Shown piece by piece: positions 15,891 to 23,777 of a DNA stretch of 28,315 nucleotides. This DNA comes from a virus: positions 1 to 28,315 of IMG/VR virus record IMGVR_UViG_3300027712_000110. The stretch is one strand, 5' to 3'. The notes under the pieces were generated by a model that worked only from the letters and a program-made list of their open reading frames with translations, was not told the DNA's origin and searched no databases. The position numbers and the translations under genes were made by a program. Each line of letters begins with the position of its first letter. The first letter of the stretch is position 1.

Positions 15891-16847
15891 TTATTGATTC
15901 ATATAACCACCGGCCGGTGGAATATAATTACTGTTTCCTGCAACAGGACTATTATTACCCTTCGGCGTAATAGGACTTAATATTGTGTCGTATGATTCAG
16001 TTAAACCAAATCCTTGAACAATATTTCCAGGGGTTTTGCCATCCATAGCACCTGCATTATAAACTACAGTTTCATATCCTAAATCCATTTGAATATCCAT
16101 TGTACCACCGCCTTCTGCATAGCTATATGTATCATGATTCAATGAATTAATAATTGGATTAATTAGTGTATATGCAGTAAATTTATGTTGATTAAATCCA
16201 AATATAGTAATATTTTTAAAAAAAGGAATTTTAATTAAACTAGGGTTAGGACTTTCTCCCCAATAACCCCAATTATTATTACCAACAATATTATCTGTAT
16301 TTGTGTAAATGTTTCTATAATTGTAATTAGCATCTGTTGCTGATTGCACAGACTCGTCTCCGCCCTGAGTTGGTCTAGCAATTCCGCCTCTAGCACCTTG
16401 AAAGACAGCACCAAAATTTGAACCATCTTTATAATAGTATGTATAATATGCATCCCATAAACTGGTAATCATATTATCATTATCATCATGAAAATTAATA
16501 GTAACAGGATTATATTTGATTTTAGTTTGTACGATTCTTTTTCTATTGTATTGATTAAGTTCAACCGTGTTTATTTGATAGCTAGGTAATTTAACACTTT
16601 TAACTACAAGGCCAAAATTGTCACCAGTACTTATATTTTGATCATATGCTGGTTGATTAATTTCAAAATACACATGAAATAAAAATTTAAGTTTAGGTGC
16701 CCTTTGATAAACACCAGTTCTAAATATTTTTGCTGCGTGTTGTGCATCACGCAGATTTGCACCAGCAGGAGAATAAGTTTTACCGTCATTGGAAGGACTG
16801 GGTTTACCAGTCCTTCTTTGTAAGTTCTCCCCGTTAGAATTGGCCAT
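15891..16847 (-). CDS. Second tail-tube-fold structural protein, candidate tube initiator/baseplate component, 318 aa
   Basis: The core (LKFLFHVYFEIN, then LVVKSVKLPSYQINTVELNQ, RKRIVQTKIKYNPVTINFHD and ITSLWDAYYTYYY) has the strand pattern of the gp19 tail-tube family, to which T4 gp48 and gp54 also belong. 'LPSY', 'YNPVTINFHDD' and 'LW..YY.YY' are typical. The second half adds NITIFGFNQHKFTAYTLINP and a glycine/proline-rich tail. The gene lies directly after gp19, separated by 11 bp. It may cap or initiate the tube (gp48/gp54 role) or be a larger tube-related protein. The fold is fairly sure, the exact role not. AAGG precedes the ATG by 6 nt. Confidence 0.75.
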   Translation of the reverse strand: MANSNGENLQRRTGKPSPSNDGKTYSPAGANLRDAQHAAKIFRTGVYQRAPKLKFLFHVYFEINQPAYDQNISTGDNFGLVVKSVKLPSYQINTVELNQYNRKRIVQTKIKYNPVTINFHDDNDNMITSLWDAYYTYYYKDGSNFGAVFQGARGGIARPTQGGDESVQSATDANYNYRNIYTNTDNIVGNNNWGYWGESPNPSLIKIPFFKNITIFGFNQHKFTAYTLINPIINSLNHDTYSYAEGGGTMDIQMDLGYETVVYNAGAMDGKTPGNIVQGFGLTESYDTILSPITPKGNNSPVAGNSNYIPPAGGYMNQ

Positions 16848-16858
16848 GCGTTACCTTA

Positions 16859-17491
16859 TTAGGCTACGCTTGTAGCTGTATCTGTTGGGTTTCTTTGTGG
16901 TTGTGCTACCTGTCCTACGCCTTCTTCGACTCCATTGTATCCTGTTTGGATAGCGTTGTCGAATTGTACTGTCAATGCTATTTTGATATCTTCGCTAGTG
17001 CCGTAGTTAACTGTGTTATAGTTAACTGCTTCTAGGTAACAGCCAACTAAATACCATGTTTCAAGTATTTGCGGTGTTGCAATTCCATTACCACCGTCTA
17101 AAATTTCTAAAGTCATTGAAAACTTATAGTCACTTGAAGAAGCAGCACTGGCTTGTTCTGCCATATCTAATTGTCTTTGCAATTGCGCACCGATCGCTCT
17201 AGATACTGCACCTGAAGCATCATCACGCACATTTATAGACATTGTTTGCCATGTATGCTTGCCTGCCATGTAAATGGTAGAGTTGTATACTGGTAGTGTA
17301 ATCTTAGCAAATGAAAGGTTTGGTCTGGAACAATCAACAACTTGGCGTGTTAATTCGAGACCATCTCCAAGACCAAAATTGAAAAAGTTTAGACGGTATC
17401 TAAACTGTAACTTTGGCATCAACAATGTCTGATTACTAGCATTGGTATCACTTGCTGACAGATTAACTAGTGTTTGTGAGGCTATCGCCAT
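16859..17491 (-). CDS. gp19: Tail tube protein (T4 gp19-like), 210 aa
   Basis: The strand order and motifs of gp19 are present: FRYRLNFFNFG near residue 28, ELTRQVVDCSRPNLSFAKI (the DCSRP turn is characteristic), YMAGKHTWQTMSINVRDDAS, IGAQLQRQLDM, FSMTLEILDGG and ETWYLVGCYLEAVNY. Gp19 rings stack into the inner tube through which DNA passes. At 210 aa it is longer than T4 gp19 (163), with a Gln/Thr-rich C-terminal tail. The gene follows gp18, as in T4. GATAAATA lies 21 nt before the ATG, with AGGAG between, giving it its own late promoter in addition to any read-through from gp18. Confidence 0.92.
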   Translation of the reverse strand: MAIASQTLVNLSASDTNASNQTLLMPKLQFRYRLNFFNFGLGDGLELTRQVVDCSRPNLSFAKITLPVYNSTIYMAGKHTWQTMSINVRDDASGAVSRAIGAQLQRQLDMAEQASAASSSDYKFSMTLEILDGGNGIATPQILETWYLVGCYLEAVNYNTVNYGTSEDIKIALTVQFDNAIQTGYNGVEEGVGQVAQPQRNPTDTATSVA

Positions 17492-17512
17492 TATAATTTC
17501 TCCTGTTAATAT

Positions 17513-17520
17513 TATTTATC
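17513..17520 (-). promoter_or_regulatory. Late-promoter-like octamer GATAAATA before gp19
   Basis: GATAAATA on the minus strand, 21 nt before the gp19 ATG, with an AGGAG ribosome site between. It sits just beyond the hairpin that follows gp18. Confidence 0.65.
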
Positions 17521-17524
17521 TTTT

Positions 17525-17550
17525 ATTAAGGGGCATTTCTACCCCTTAAT
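17525..17550 (-). terminator. Intercistronic hairpin between gp18 and gp19
   Basis: Perfect 9-bp inverted repeat (ATTAAGGGG at 17525-17533 with CCCCTTAAT at 17542-17550, 8-nt loop) starting four bases after the gp18 stop codon. On the minus strand it is followed by A-rich sequence, not a T-run, so it is better seen as an RNA-stability or attenuation hairpin than as a strong terminator. The plus-strand side has TTTTCTTAT after it. Confidence 0.6.
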
Positions 17551-17554
17551 TTTC

Positions 17555-20500
17555 TTATAGAGCTGCTAACTCACCTGTATTCAAAATACGAACTGGGATG
17601 TAGATGAATTCAACAGCCTTAACCGGCTCAATCGCAACGTCTACCCAAAGCTCATTTCTATCAATTCTAGCAGGAGTGTTGTTTGACTCATCACATACAA
17701 CTAGATAATCATATATACCACGTTTTGCTTGTAAATCAAGCATTAACGATGTTACTACGTTTGCAATTTGACCTCTAGTAAATGCATCGTTAGGTTCAAA
17801 TACGAACGGCCGTGCTGCAATAGTTAGTTGACGACGAATGTACGCAATTAATCTTGCAACGTTAGTTCTATCTAATGCACTTTGTGAATCAAAGCTTGTT
17901 TTATTACCATAATTCAATAAACCATTTCCGGTAAAGAAAACCAAAGGATTTATGAAGTTAAGATATAATACATCACGAATTCCTATTCTAGTTTTAGTAG
18001 GTTCAAATTCACCTGTAGTTCTATTTACATAGCCAATGTTTGCTGCATTGTCAATAATGCCTCTTCTTGTACCTGCTGCTGCTAACCAAGGATAAGCAAT
18101 AGTATCATTGCGTAAGAAAGTACGCAACATCATGTGTGATGCAGGAACCGCTACTTCATTACCTGCTAAATCAAATGCTATTCCACTTGGATAAAACAAA
18201 CCTAAGAAAGTATTGCGTGTTACACAACCTTCTTCACCTGTACTTGTTGCACCTGCTGCATTTGTAGCCCAAGCTTGAATAGCGGTTGCACTATCAGGTA
18301 ATCCTAATGGTGTATCACCTAATATGTAAGCTGTTTCCCCGCGATCGGCATTTAACACTACCATATTAGGTTGTAATTCAGGATAATTAGGAGTAGCCAT
18401 TAAGCTAAAGTAGTTGTCTTCATCACGAATATTAGGATTAGTATCAATCGTAGATCTTAATGATTCTACTACCATTGCTCTTTGAGCCTTACGACCCATA
18501 TATGGGCTACCATTAAATTGTAATCCGCTAGCTGATACCCATGCGTCCCTTTCAGTAGGCAGTGATTCACCAGGGAAACTAGTCGAATTAAAATAATTAA
18601 CCCTATATTGTTTAACATTATAACCTGAACGGCGTGTATTAAACAATAACATTCCTACTGGATATGTGCTTGGACTTGGCGCATCCAAATCTAAATAATT
18701 ACTGAGTAACAAACTTGCTATTGATGCAATAGGATCGTCTGCTGGATTAACATTACCATTGGTTGCCCAACGAGCATCAGCAAATACTATACCGGTACTA
18801 TTAACTTGATCCGTATTGTCTATTAGTACCCACATATCTTCTCCGTCAACTTGTTGCCAACGAGAAATTACAGGATAATCTTCTAGATTAGTAGTGTCGA
18901 TCCAAAGATCACCGTAAACTAACGGTGTACCATCACTTTGTACAATTGGTTCAGTTGGGGTTACAATGGGACCAGCTGGATCAGTAGTATTACTTCCCGA
19001 TATCGGGAATCCATTAGAATCATAGTTAATATTCCTGTAGCCGCGCCATCCGTTTGTAGTATTTACCATAATGTCAACTTGATTTACTACACTATAAAAC
19101 CAATTTGTGTTATTAGCAGGTGCTGCTACTGGTGCACCTTCATTAGCTGTGTAATCAAAATCAACCCAATTACTTAATTCTATGAGATTAGCTACAGCAG
19201 GTATACCACCACTATAGGCTACTGAGATTAACCCGCCTCCGTCAACTTCAGCAACTTTTAGTAATAAGTCATTTGCAGGGGATTGACCACCGAGATTGGT
19301 TCCTAAAACCCTAATATTATCACCTACAGCATATCCAGATCCTTGGTTATTACCAATAGAAATATCTGAATAGCTCCCCCATGCTGTAACATTTAATTTA
19401 GCGTCCGCCCCTGATCCACCTGTAACAGGGACATCAACAAATCGATTAAATAAAGTAGGTCCAACTTTAACACCTATATCTCCAATATTAAATCCAGCTT
19501 CTACTACTAAGCCAGAAGATGTACCTTGGAGTTGATTTCTAATTGAACCTACTTCAAATGTAAGATCATTTGTGGTGAGTATTCCGCCTAAATTATTTCC
19601 GGCAATGGACAGCGTGTCACCGACAGCATAACCTGTACCTGAATTAACAATTGTTATTGTGGTGTTACTGCTAGTATAAGTTGTACTATTTCCTGTTTTA
19701 ACTACGATAGCAAAAGCTCCAGAACCAAGACCTGACTCTGTAATAACAGGTACATTAGCATATATTCCAGGTCCTGGAATACTAGTTCCTGCAATACTTC
19801 CAGAATTTACTGTCGCCAGCAAACCAAGCACATTAACTACATAATAATCATTCAAAATGATTACACCGCCCTCAGTATGTGTTAATTGAATCGCGCCATT
19901 ACTTGCTACACTAGCAGTAGTATACAAAATATTTGCTGCCGACCATGCAGTAACAAACTCAGTAGCGTCTGCATTATCTCCTAAATTTACAATATATGAA
20001 CTAGATAATCCAGATGCACCAGGGATAGAAACGTTTACCTGAAAGCTATAGGGTCCATTGGTAAAAAGCGGAGAAGTATTTGTACCAGTAATTACTGTAG
20101 GACCGGTAGCATATCTTTCCCAAAAATATACAGAATTAGTTGTCGCTAAACCATCACTATTATAATATTGAGAATATATTGTCCCTGCAGGAATTTTTTT
20201 ACCACCTGTGGGGTCCAATACTGCACACGCTTCCCAGTCACTGGTAAATAAAGTTGCATTTTTGTTAATCCAAGATGCGGTTACTGCGTCATATTGAGAA
20301 ATATTTGGTAGTAGTCCATTACCCGCAGATCCAACTTTTACCCATACTGAACCAGTAGGTCTAGGAAAGGCTTGTCCAGTTTGCCACAATGGTTGCTGTG
20401 CTGAAGTTCCCCACTGTAATAAAGGTGGCAAATAATTACCTTGATTAATTCCTAAATCATCAAGTACTGTACCCGTAGGTCCAGATATTTGAACAGTTTG

Positions 20501-21415
20501 AGAGTTTGGAGATCCATTATATAGTGCATTCGAATAAATAGTTAATTTTCCGTTTGGTGCGGCAGCACTCAACTGTGCCCATCCTAAACTATTAATGGCA
20601 GCCGTTATGACATTGACATTTGATTGGCCTCCGCCTGAATTAGGAACAGTAATAATAACAGAAGTTGCTGCAATACCATTGTCCACTAAGGTAATAGTGA
20701 AGGTATCTCCGGCTGTTAAAACAGGATTAGATTGAGTACCTTGAATGGTAGGCCAACTCTGTGCCCATTGGGGTGATCCAAGAGGTACCCAAGTGTTAGC
20801 AGGTGTTTTATAAAAAATTTCTTGATTAAATACTGAAGTTAGTTGGCTAGCTATTACTGCATAATCACCAATATTTCCTAGACTAGGAATTGGTACGCCT
20901 CCATTTAAATTAATCGGATTTGTAATTACGATAGGATTCTGTAAAGTAAATTGTCCAGTTGTAGCATTAAATTGATTTATACCCCATGTTGAGTTTGTAG
21001 TATCTAACCACCATGAACCATTCTCAGGTGCACCAGTTGGGCGACCTGTTTGTCCTACTAAACTAGCTAAATCAATATCTGCTCTTAATACATAACAACG
21101 GTTAGTGACACCCAATAATGAGTATGCTGCTAATAATCCATATTCATTGAGTTCGTAACCCTGAATAGGAGTACCTGCAGTTGTTGTATAGAAGAAAGGA
21201 TTACCATATAATGTAACAAGATCGCGTTGGCTTGTTACTTGATATAATTTACCTGCATTTGCTGTTGTAGTAGCAACTGCTACTCCCGTACCAGTTGGGT
21301 CAGCTTTGTTTTGTGCTGTTGCTACTAATACGAAAGGTACGGAACCGGTTGCGGCTGGAAGATATTGACTTTGATCAATGATTGTAACTTCAACGCCAGG
21401 ACTTGTTAATGCCAT
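17555..21415 (-). CDS. gp18: Tail sheath protein (T4 gp18-like), oversized, 1286 aa
   Basis: The N-terminus (SPGVEVTIIDQSQYLPA, FVLVATAQNKADPTG) and C-terminal third are clearly sheath. The C-terminal third has RKAQRAMVVESLRSTID, the block with NFINPLVFFTGNGLLNYGNK, ARLIAYIRRQL, FVFEPND..TRGQI and the C-terminal ELWVDVAIEPVKAVEFIYIPV. Gp18 polymerises round the gp19 tube and contracts to drive injection. T4 gp18 is 659 aa; this one is about twice that. The excess lies between residues about 110 and 900 and consists of beta-rich modules, including two copies of 'GxGYAVGDxxxxxGxNLGG' near residues 590 and 690. There is no frameshift. AATAAATA lies 54 nt upstream. Confidence 0.92.
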   Translation of the reverse strand: MALTSPGVEVTIIDQSQYLPAATGSVPFVLVATAQNKADPTGTGVAVATTTANAGKLYQVTSQRDLVTLYGNPFFYTTTAGTPIQGYELNEYGLLAAYSLLGVTNRCYVLRADIDLASLVGQTGRPTGAPENGSWWLDTTNSTWGINQFNATTGQFTLQNPIVITNPINLNGGVPIPSLGNIGDYAVIASQLTSVFNQEIFYKTPANTWVPLGSPQWAQSWPTIQGTQSNPVLTAGDTFTITLVDNGIAATSVIITVPNSGGGQSNVNVITAAINSLGWAQLSAAAPNGKLTIYSNALYNGSPNSQTVQISGPTGTVLDDLGINQGNYLPPLLQWGTSAQQPLWQTGQAFPRPTGSVWVKVGSAGNGLLPNISQYDAVTASWINKNATLFTSDWEACAVLDPTGGKKIPAGTIYSQYYNSDGLATTNSVYFWERYATGPTVITGTNTSPLFTNGPYSFQVNVSIPGASGLSSSYIVNLGDNADATEFVTAWSAANILYTTASVASNGAIQLTHTEGGVIILNDYYVVNVLGLLATVNSGSIAGTSIPGPGIYANVPVITESGLGSGAFAIVVKTGNSTTYTSSNTTITIVNSGTGYAVGDTLSIAGNNLGGILTTNDLTFEVGSIRNQLQGTSSGLVVEAGFNIGDIGVKVGPTLFNRFVDVPVTGGSGADAKLNVTAWGSYSDISIGNNQGSGYAVGDNIRVLGTNLGGQSPANDLLLKVAEVDGGGLISVAYSGGIPAVANLIELSNWVDFDYTANEGAPVAAPANNTNWFYSVVNQVDIMVNTTNGWRGYRNINYDSNGFPISGSNTTDPAGPIVTPTEPIVQSDGTPLVYGDLWIDTTNLEDYPVISRWQQVDGEDMWVLIDNTDQVNSTGIVFADARWATNGNVNPADDPIASIASLLLSNYLDLDAPSPSTYPVGMLLFNTRRSGYNVKQYRVNYFNSTSFPGESLPTERDAWVSASGLQFNGSPYMGRKAQRAMVVESLRSTIDTNPNIRDEDNYFSLMATPNYPELQPNMVVLNADRGETAYILGDTPLGLPDSATAIQAWATNAAGATSTGEEGCVTRNTFLGLFYPSGIAFDLAGNEVAVPASHMMLRTFLRNDTIAYPWLAAAGTRRGIIDNAANIGYVNRTTGEFEPTKTRIGIRDVLYLNFINPLVFFTGNGLLNYGNKTSFDSQSALDRTNVARLIAYIRRQLTIAARPFVFEPNDAFTRGQIANVVTSLMLDLQAKRGIYDYLVVCDESNNTPARIDRNELWVDVAIEPVKAVEFIYIPVRILNTGELAAL

Positions 21416-21469
21416 TTTATTTTTCCTTATTGTAAAATTATGAGGTTTACCACCTAGTTTGCATAATAT

Positions 21470-21477
21470 TATTTATT
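21470..21477 (-). promoter_or_regulatory. Late-promoter-like octamer AATAAATA before gp18
   Basis: AATAAATA on the minus strand, 54 nt before the gp18 ATG, longer than the 18-23 nt of the other leadered genes. It lies in the divergent gap shared with the plus-strand HNH gene. Confidence 0.45.
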
Positions 21478-21507
21478 TTATTTTTTAAAAAACAGCCATT
21501 TAGACGA

Positions 21508-21519
21508 ACCTTCGAAGGT
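21508..21519. other. 12-bp palindrome in the gp18/HNH divergent gap
   Basis: ACCTTCGAAGGT, a perfect palindrome 7 bp upstream of the plus-strand octamer CATAAATA. It could be a protein-binding site or a short hairpin. A nearby TTTTTTAAAAAA (21481-21492) is also palindromic. Nothing else is seen in this 123-bp gap apart from the two octamers. Confidence 0.4.
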
Positions 21520-21525
21520 AAAGAT

Positions 21526-21533
21526 CATAAATA
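21526..21533 (+). promoter_or_regulatory. Late-promoter-like octamer CATAAATA 5 nt before the HNH gene
   Basis: CATAAATA on the plus strand; one mismatch to the T4 late motif. Exactly five bases separate it from the ATG at 21539, the same spacing as at gp14 and gp16. Confidence 0.5.
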
Positions 21534-21538
21534 ATAAT

Positions 21539-21892
21539 ATGATACTGAAAAGACCTATTTGTAATACTTGCAACAAAAATTATTGTGCCATAAATTACAA
21601 AAGAAATGATATTACCCATTACCGTAGTATATGTGATGGATGTGGGAAGATTAAAACTAAGAAAAGACCTAGAGTTTATAATTGGGAAAAGGCAGGATAT
21701 AAGAAAAAACCCACATGCGATTTATGTGGATTTCGTAGTATATTTTTAACACAAATTACCGTGTTTCATATCGACGGCAATTTAGAAAACACAATGCTAA
21801 GTAATCTTCGTAGTATATGTTTAAATTGTGTTGAAGTTGTAAAGAAAAAAGAAGTTACTTGGAAACGTGGCGACTTACAAGTTGATTATTGA
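21539..21892 (+). CDS. HNH-like zinc-binding protein, 117 aa
   Basis: Two zinc-binding parts are visible. The N-terminal part has CNTC (Cys8, Cys11) and CDGC (Cys32, Cys35), a zinc-ribbon-like pair. The C-terminal part has CDLC (60, 63), then VFHIDGN (His77, Asp79, Asn81), NLRSIC and CLNC (94, 97), an HNH arrangement with structural zinc cysteines. HNH proteins include homing endonucleases, restriction enzymes and packaging nucleases. Similar stand-alone proteins occur in T4-like cyanophages, from memory. The expected catalytic first His of a classical HNH is replaced by Phe-His, so activity is uncertain. It is one of the few plus-strand genes, and its 3' end overlaps the convergent gp1 gene by 18 bp. 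It has no Shine-Dalgarno near the ATG. Confidence 0.8.
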   Translation: MILKRPICNTCNKNYCAINYKRNDITHYRSICDGCGKIKTKKRPRVYNWEKAGYKKKPTCDLCGFRSIFLTQITVFHIDGNLENTMLSNLRSICLNCVEVVKKKEVTWKRGDLQVDY

Positions 21893-22510
21893 TTCGATTT
21901 TTTTATGAAGATCGTCTATTGTTCCATCATTTGCAATAATATTATCGTACTCTAAGCCAACGCTACTATATTCGCTAGCATGAATACCCAGTTTTTCTAG
22001 ATGGTGCCTACCAACAGCCCAACTATAATTACTATTTTCACCTTTATTAAAATTTATTGCATGTGTATACCATTCAGGATTAGGTCCCCTTTCAACTCTA
22101 ATAGTGATTCCACCGGCATTTTTAATAGCAGCAACTTCATTGGCAAAACGACAATCTGTTATTACAATACTATCAGTAGAGGTTCTTAGTTTATTTTCTA
22201 CTGAAGCCACCCAAATATCCGTGTGAAATGCATCACGACAAACTTCTGTTCCCCAATATTGTAGAATCCATCTAGGGGTAAGATGAGGGATACCTAAACG
22301 TTCTGCCCACCAATGATCAACCTGTTCACGCCATTCTCTACTTGACTTAGTAGTACCCTCTAGCATTTCACGATCCCAATTAAATACCGCTGCTACAGCA
22401 TCTTTTAGAGAAGCGGCAAAACTTAATCTTTTAAAACCATGAAATGTAGTTAGATAATCTGCAATAGTGTCTTTGCCAGAATTTATTAACCCGGTAATTC
22501 CAATGATCAT
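21875..22510 (-). CDS. gp1: Deoxynucleoside monophosphate kinase (T4 gp1-like), 211 aa
   Basis: The P-loop is at the N-terminus (GITGLINSGKDT, Lys13), then a lid/substrate region with SFAASLKDAVAAVFNWDREML, ILQYWGTEVCRDAF (the typical 'Q.WGTE..R' of T4 gp1) and the second strand SIVITDCRFANEV, a Walker-B-like Asp-Cys-Arg. Gp1 phosphorylates dTMP, dGMP and modified dCMP in the phage nucleotide pathway; the modified-base specificity cannot be read here. T4 gp1 is 241 aa. The ribosome site AGGAG, 8 nt before the ATG, lies within the 3' arm of a 13-bp hairpin, so translation from long transcripts is probably repressed. Its 3' end overlaps the convergent HNH gene. Confidence 0.9.
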   Translation of the reverse strand: MIIGITGLINSGKDTIADYLTTFHGFKRLSFAASLKDAVAAVFNWDREMLEGTTKSSREWREQVDHWWAERLGIPHLTPRWILQYWGTEVCRDAFHTDIWVASVENKLRTSTDSIVITDCRFANEVAAIKNAGGITIRVERGPNPEWYTHAINFNKGENSNYSWAVGRHHLEKLGIHASEYSSVGLEYDNIIANDGTIDDLHKKIESIINL

Positions 22511-22514
22511 GTGG

Positions 22515-22552
22515 TAAGCTCCTGTAAATATATATTATATTACAGGAGCTTA
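22515..22552 (-). promoter_or_regulatory. Hairpin hiding the gp1 ribosome site, with a TATAAT box in the loop
   Basis: Perfect 13-bp inverted repeat (22515-22527 with 22540-22552; arm TAAGCTCCTGTAA) with a 12-nt A/T loop. Read on the minus strand, the 3' arm contains the AGGAG ribosome site of gp1. The loop reads TATAATATATAT, which contains a perfect sigma70 -10 hexamer. A transcript started about 7 nt downstream of it would lack the 5' arm and expose the site. No convincing -35 box lies at the right distance. Confidence 0.7.
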
Positions 22553-22563
22553 ACAAAATAAAG

Positions 22564-22571
22564 TATTTAGG
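22564..22571 (-). promoter_or_regulatory. Possible late-promoter-like octamer CCTAAATA upstream of the gp1 hairpin
   Basis: CCTAAATA on the minus strand, two mismatches to TATAAATA, just after the end of the ParB-like gene. A transcript from here would include the whole hairpin. Weak match in A/T-rich DNA. Confidence 0.25.
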
Positions 22572-22572
22572 T

Positions 22573-22986
22573 TCAATAATCTTCTTCTGATTCACCACTC
22601 TCACCATAATGTTCAGATTTAACTGAACCTATATAAGCAGGTATAGTATCATAGCCTAATTTAGCATACGCATTTGCGCGGTGTGTGCCATCAATAATAG
22701 AATTCTGAATTGGGTCAAACACTATGGGAGGCATTGTGTGTTTTGACTTCATTATTTGAGCAATATGGTCTGCTACTAAATCTTCATCTATGTCCCATTC
22801 ATTCAAATTTAATTTAGATAAAGGCAAGTCAACTAATTTATATTGATCAAACCAAAAGATTCTGTCAGATAAATCCCCTTCACCAAAGTCATTATAATTT
22901 CGGTGAATTTTTTTTGCTAATGTATATATGTGGTTAGAGTCAACTATGGGTTGATTACTTTCTCTAAGTAATTCCCCGATTTTCAT
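22573..22986 (-). CDS. ParB/sulfiredoxin-fold protein, 137 aa
   Basis: The C-terminal half has the ParB N-terminal-domain signature: VDLPLSKLNL near 52-61, ADHIAQIMKSKHTMPPIVFD, then IIDGTHRANAYAKLGYDTIP with the DGTHR..A motif at 99-106. This fold binds CTP in true ParB, nicks DNA in some nucleases, and reduces sulfinic acids in sulfiredoxin. No HTH DNA-binding domain follows, so it is not a partition protein. The N-terminus (MKIGELLRES) is a short phage-type leader. AAGG lies 4 nt before the ATG, and the gene follows gp13 by one base, so it is co-expressed with a neck gene. The substrate is unknown. Confidence 0.8.
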   Translation of the reverse strand: MKIGELLRESNQPIVDSNHIYTLAKKIHRNYNDFGEGDLSDRIFWFDQYKLVDLPLSKLNLNEWDIDEDLVADHIAQIMKSKHTMPPIVFDPIQNSIIDGTHRANAYAKLGYDTIPAYIGSVKSEHYGESGESEEDY

Positions 22987-22987
22987 T

Positions 22988-23773
22988 TTAACCTTGAATC
23001 CAAGTCAATGGTTGAGAATAGTCTTGATACTTTCTTAAATCATCTAACAGTGCTTCTTGCAATGCTTTGGATTCAGCTTTCATCGCTGTACCATTCAAGG
23101 TAGATCCTCCTCCTGGACCTGCAATACTGCCAAATTTTTCACGGGCTTCACCAATAATGCCCTTCAATGTTGCAAGGGTAAAGTCACCTATCCAAACTCC
23201 AGCACCTGGATCTTGTAATAAAACTTCGACGGGCCGTTGTACATCAGCCCAAACTAATATGCGTTCTCCGGTGCCCTTAAAGTCTCTAACTACTCTAAGT
23301 ACTTTAGTTACTGGGTCAAATGTATAATTAACATAGCCTCCAAACATTCTTGCTGCCAATTCTACATAACCTGCATAAAAATCATATGTTGCCATACCTC
23401 CGGTATAGTTATAATTTAACAAGTAAGTATTAAGAATAGCGCTTGAAAAGGGATCAAATGATGAAGAACTAGGACCTGTTTCGAGTCCCACGGTTCTACG
23501 AAATAATGCCCTTACATTTATAAATTCTTGAGGTAATGTATAAGTATCAACATTTTGAATAACTGTCATTAATGTATACGATTCAGCAGTGGCATTTTGT
23601 GCCCGTTGACGGTATAGTTTAATAGTATAATTTAATGCGGCTTCATAATGTTGAGGATCTAATTCAATGTCTATAATACCATCACCCAATCTTAATCTTA
23701 GGTTAGTGAATAGTGCTTCTTTTAATTCATCTAAATTTAGATTAGTAGGTGTCGATAGTATATTTGCAGTCAT
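22988..23773 (-). CDS. gp13: Neck protein (T4 gp13-like), 261 aa
   Basis: The N-terminal helices (LNLDELKEALFTNLRLRLGD) and the C-terminal block (WIGDFTLATLKGIIGEAREK followed by FGSIAGPGGGSTLNG and DLRKYQDYSQPLTWIQG) match gp13 of T4-like cyanophages. The central part (VDTYTLPQEFINVRALFRR, then a Tyr/Gly-rich loop) also fits. Gp13 with gp14 closes the filled head and forms the tail-attachment site. T4 gp13 is 309 aa. It is separated from gp14-gp15, which lie on the other strand beyond 26.2 kb. The ribosome site AGGA sits in the 3' arm of a 12-bp hairpin. The late octamer overlaps the 5' arm, suggesting that only late transcripts are translated. Confidence 0.88.
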   Translation of the reverse strand: MTANILSTPTNLNLDELKEALFTNLRLRLGDGIIDIELDPQHYEAALNYTIKLYRQRAQNATAESYTLMTVIQNVDTYTLPQEFINVRALFRRTVGLETGPSSSSFDPFSSAILNTYLLNYNYTGGMATYDFYAGYVELAARMFGGYVNYTFDPVTKVLRVVRDFKGTGERILVWADVQRPVEVLLQDPGAGVWIGDFTLATLKGIIGEAREKFGSIAGPGGGSTLNGTAMKAESKALQEALLDDLRKYQDYSQPLTWIQG

Positions 23774-23777
23774 TTTT

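Noticed and set aside
21481-21492. TTTTTTAAAAAA as a terminator for gp18 or HNH
   Set aside because: It lies upstream of both divergent genes and has no GC stem; simple A/T palindrome.
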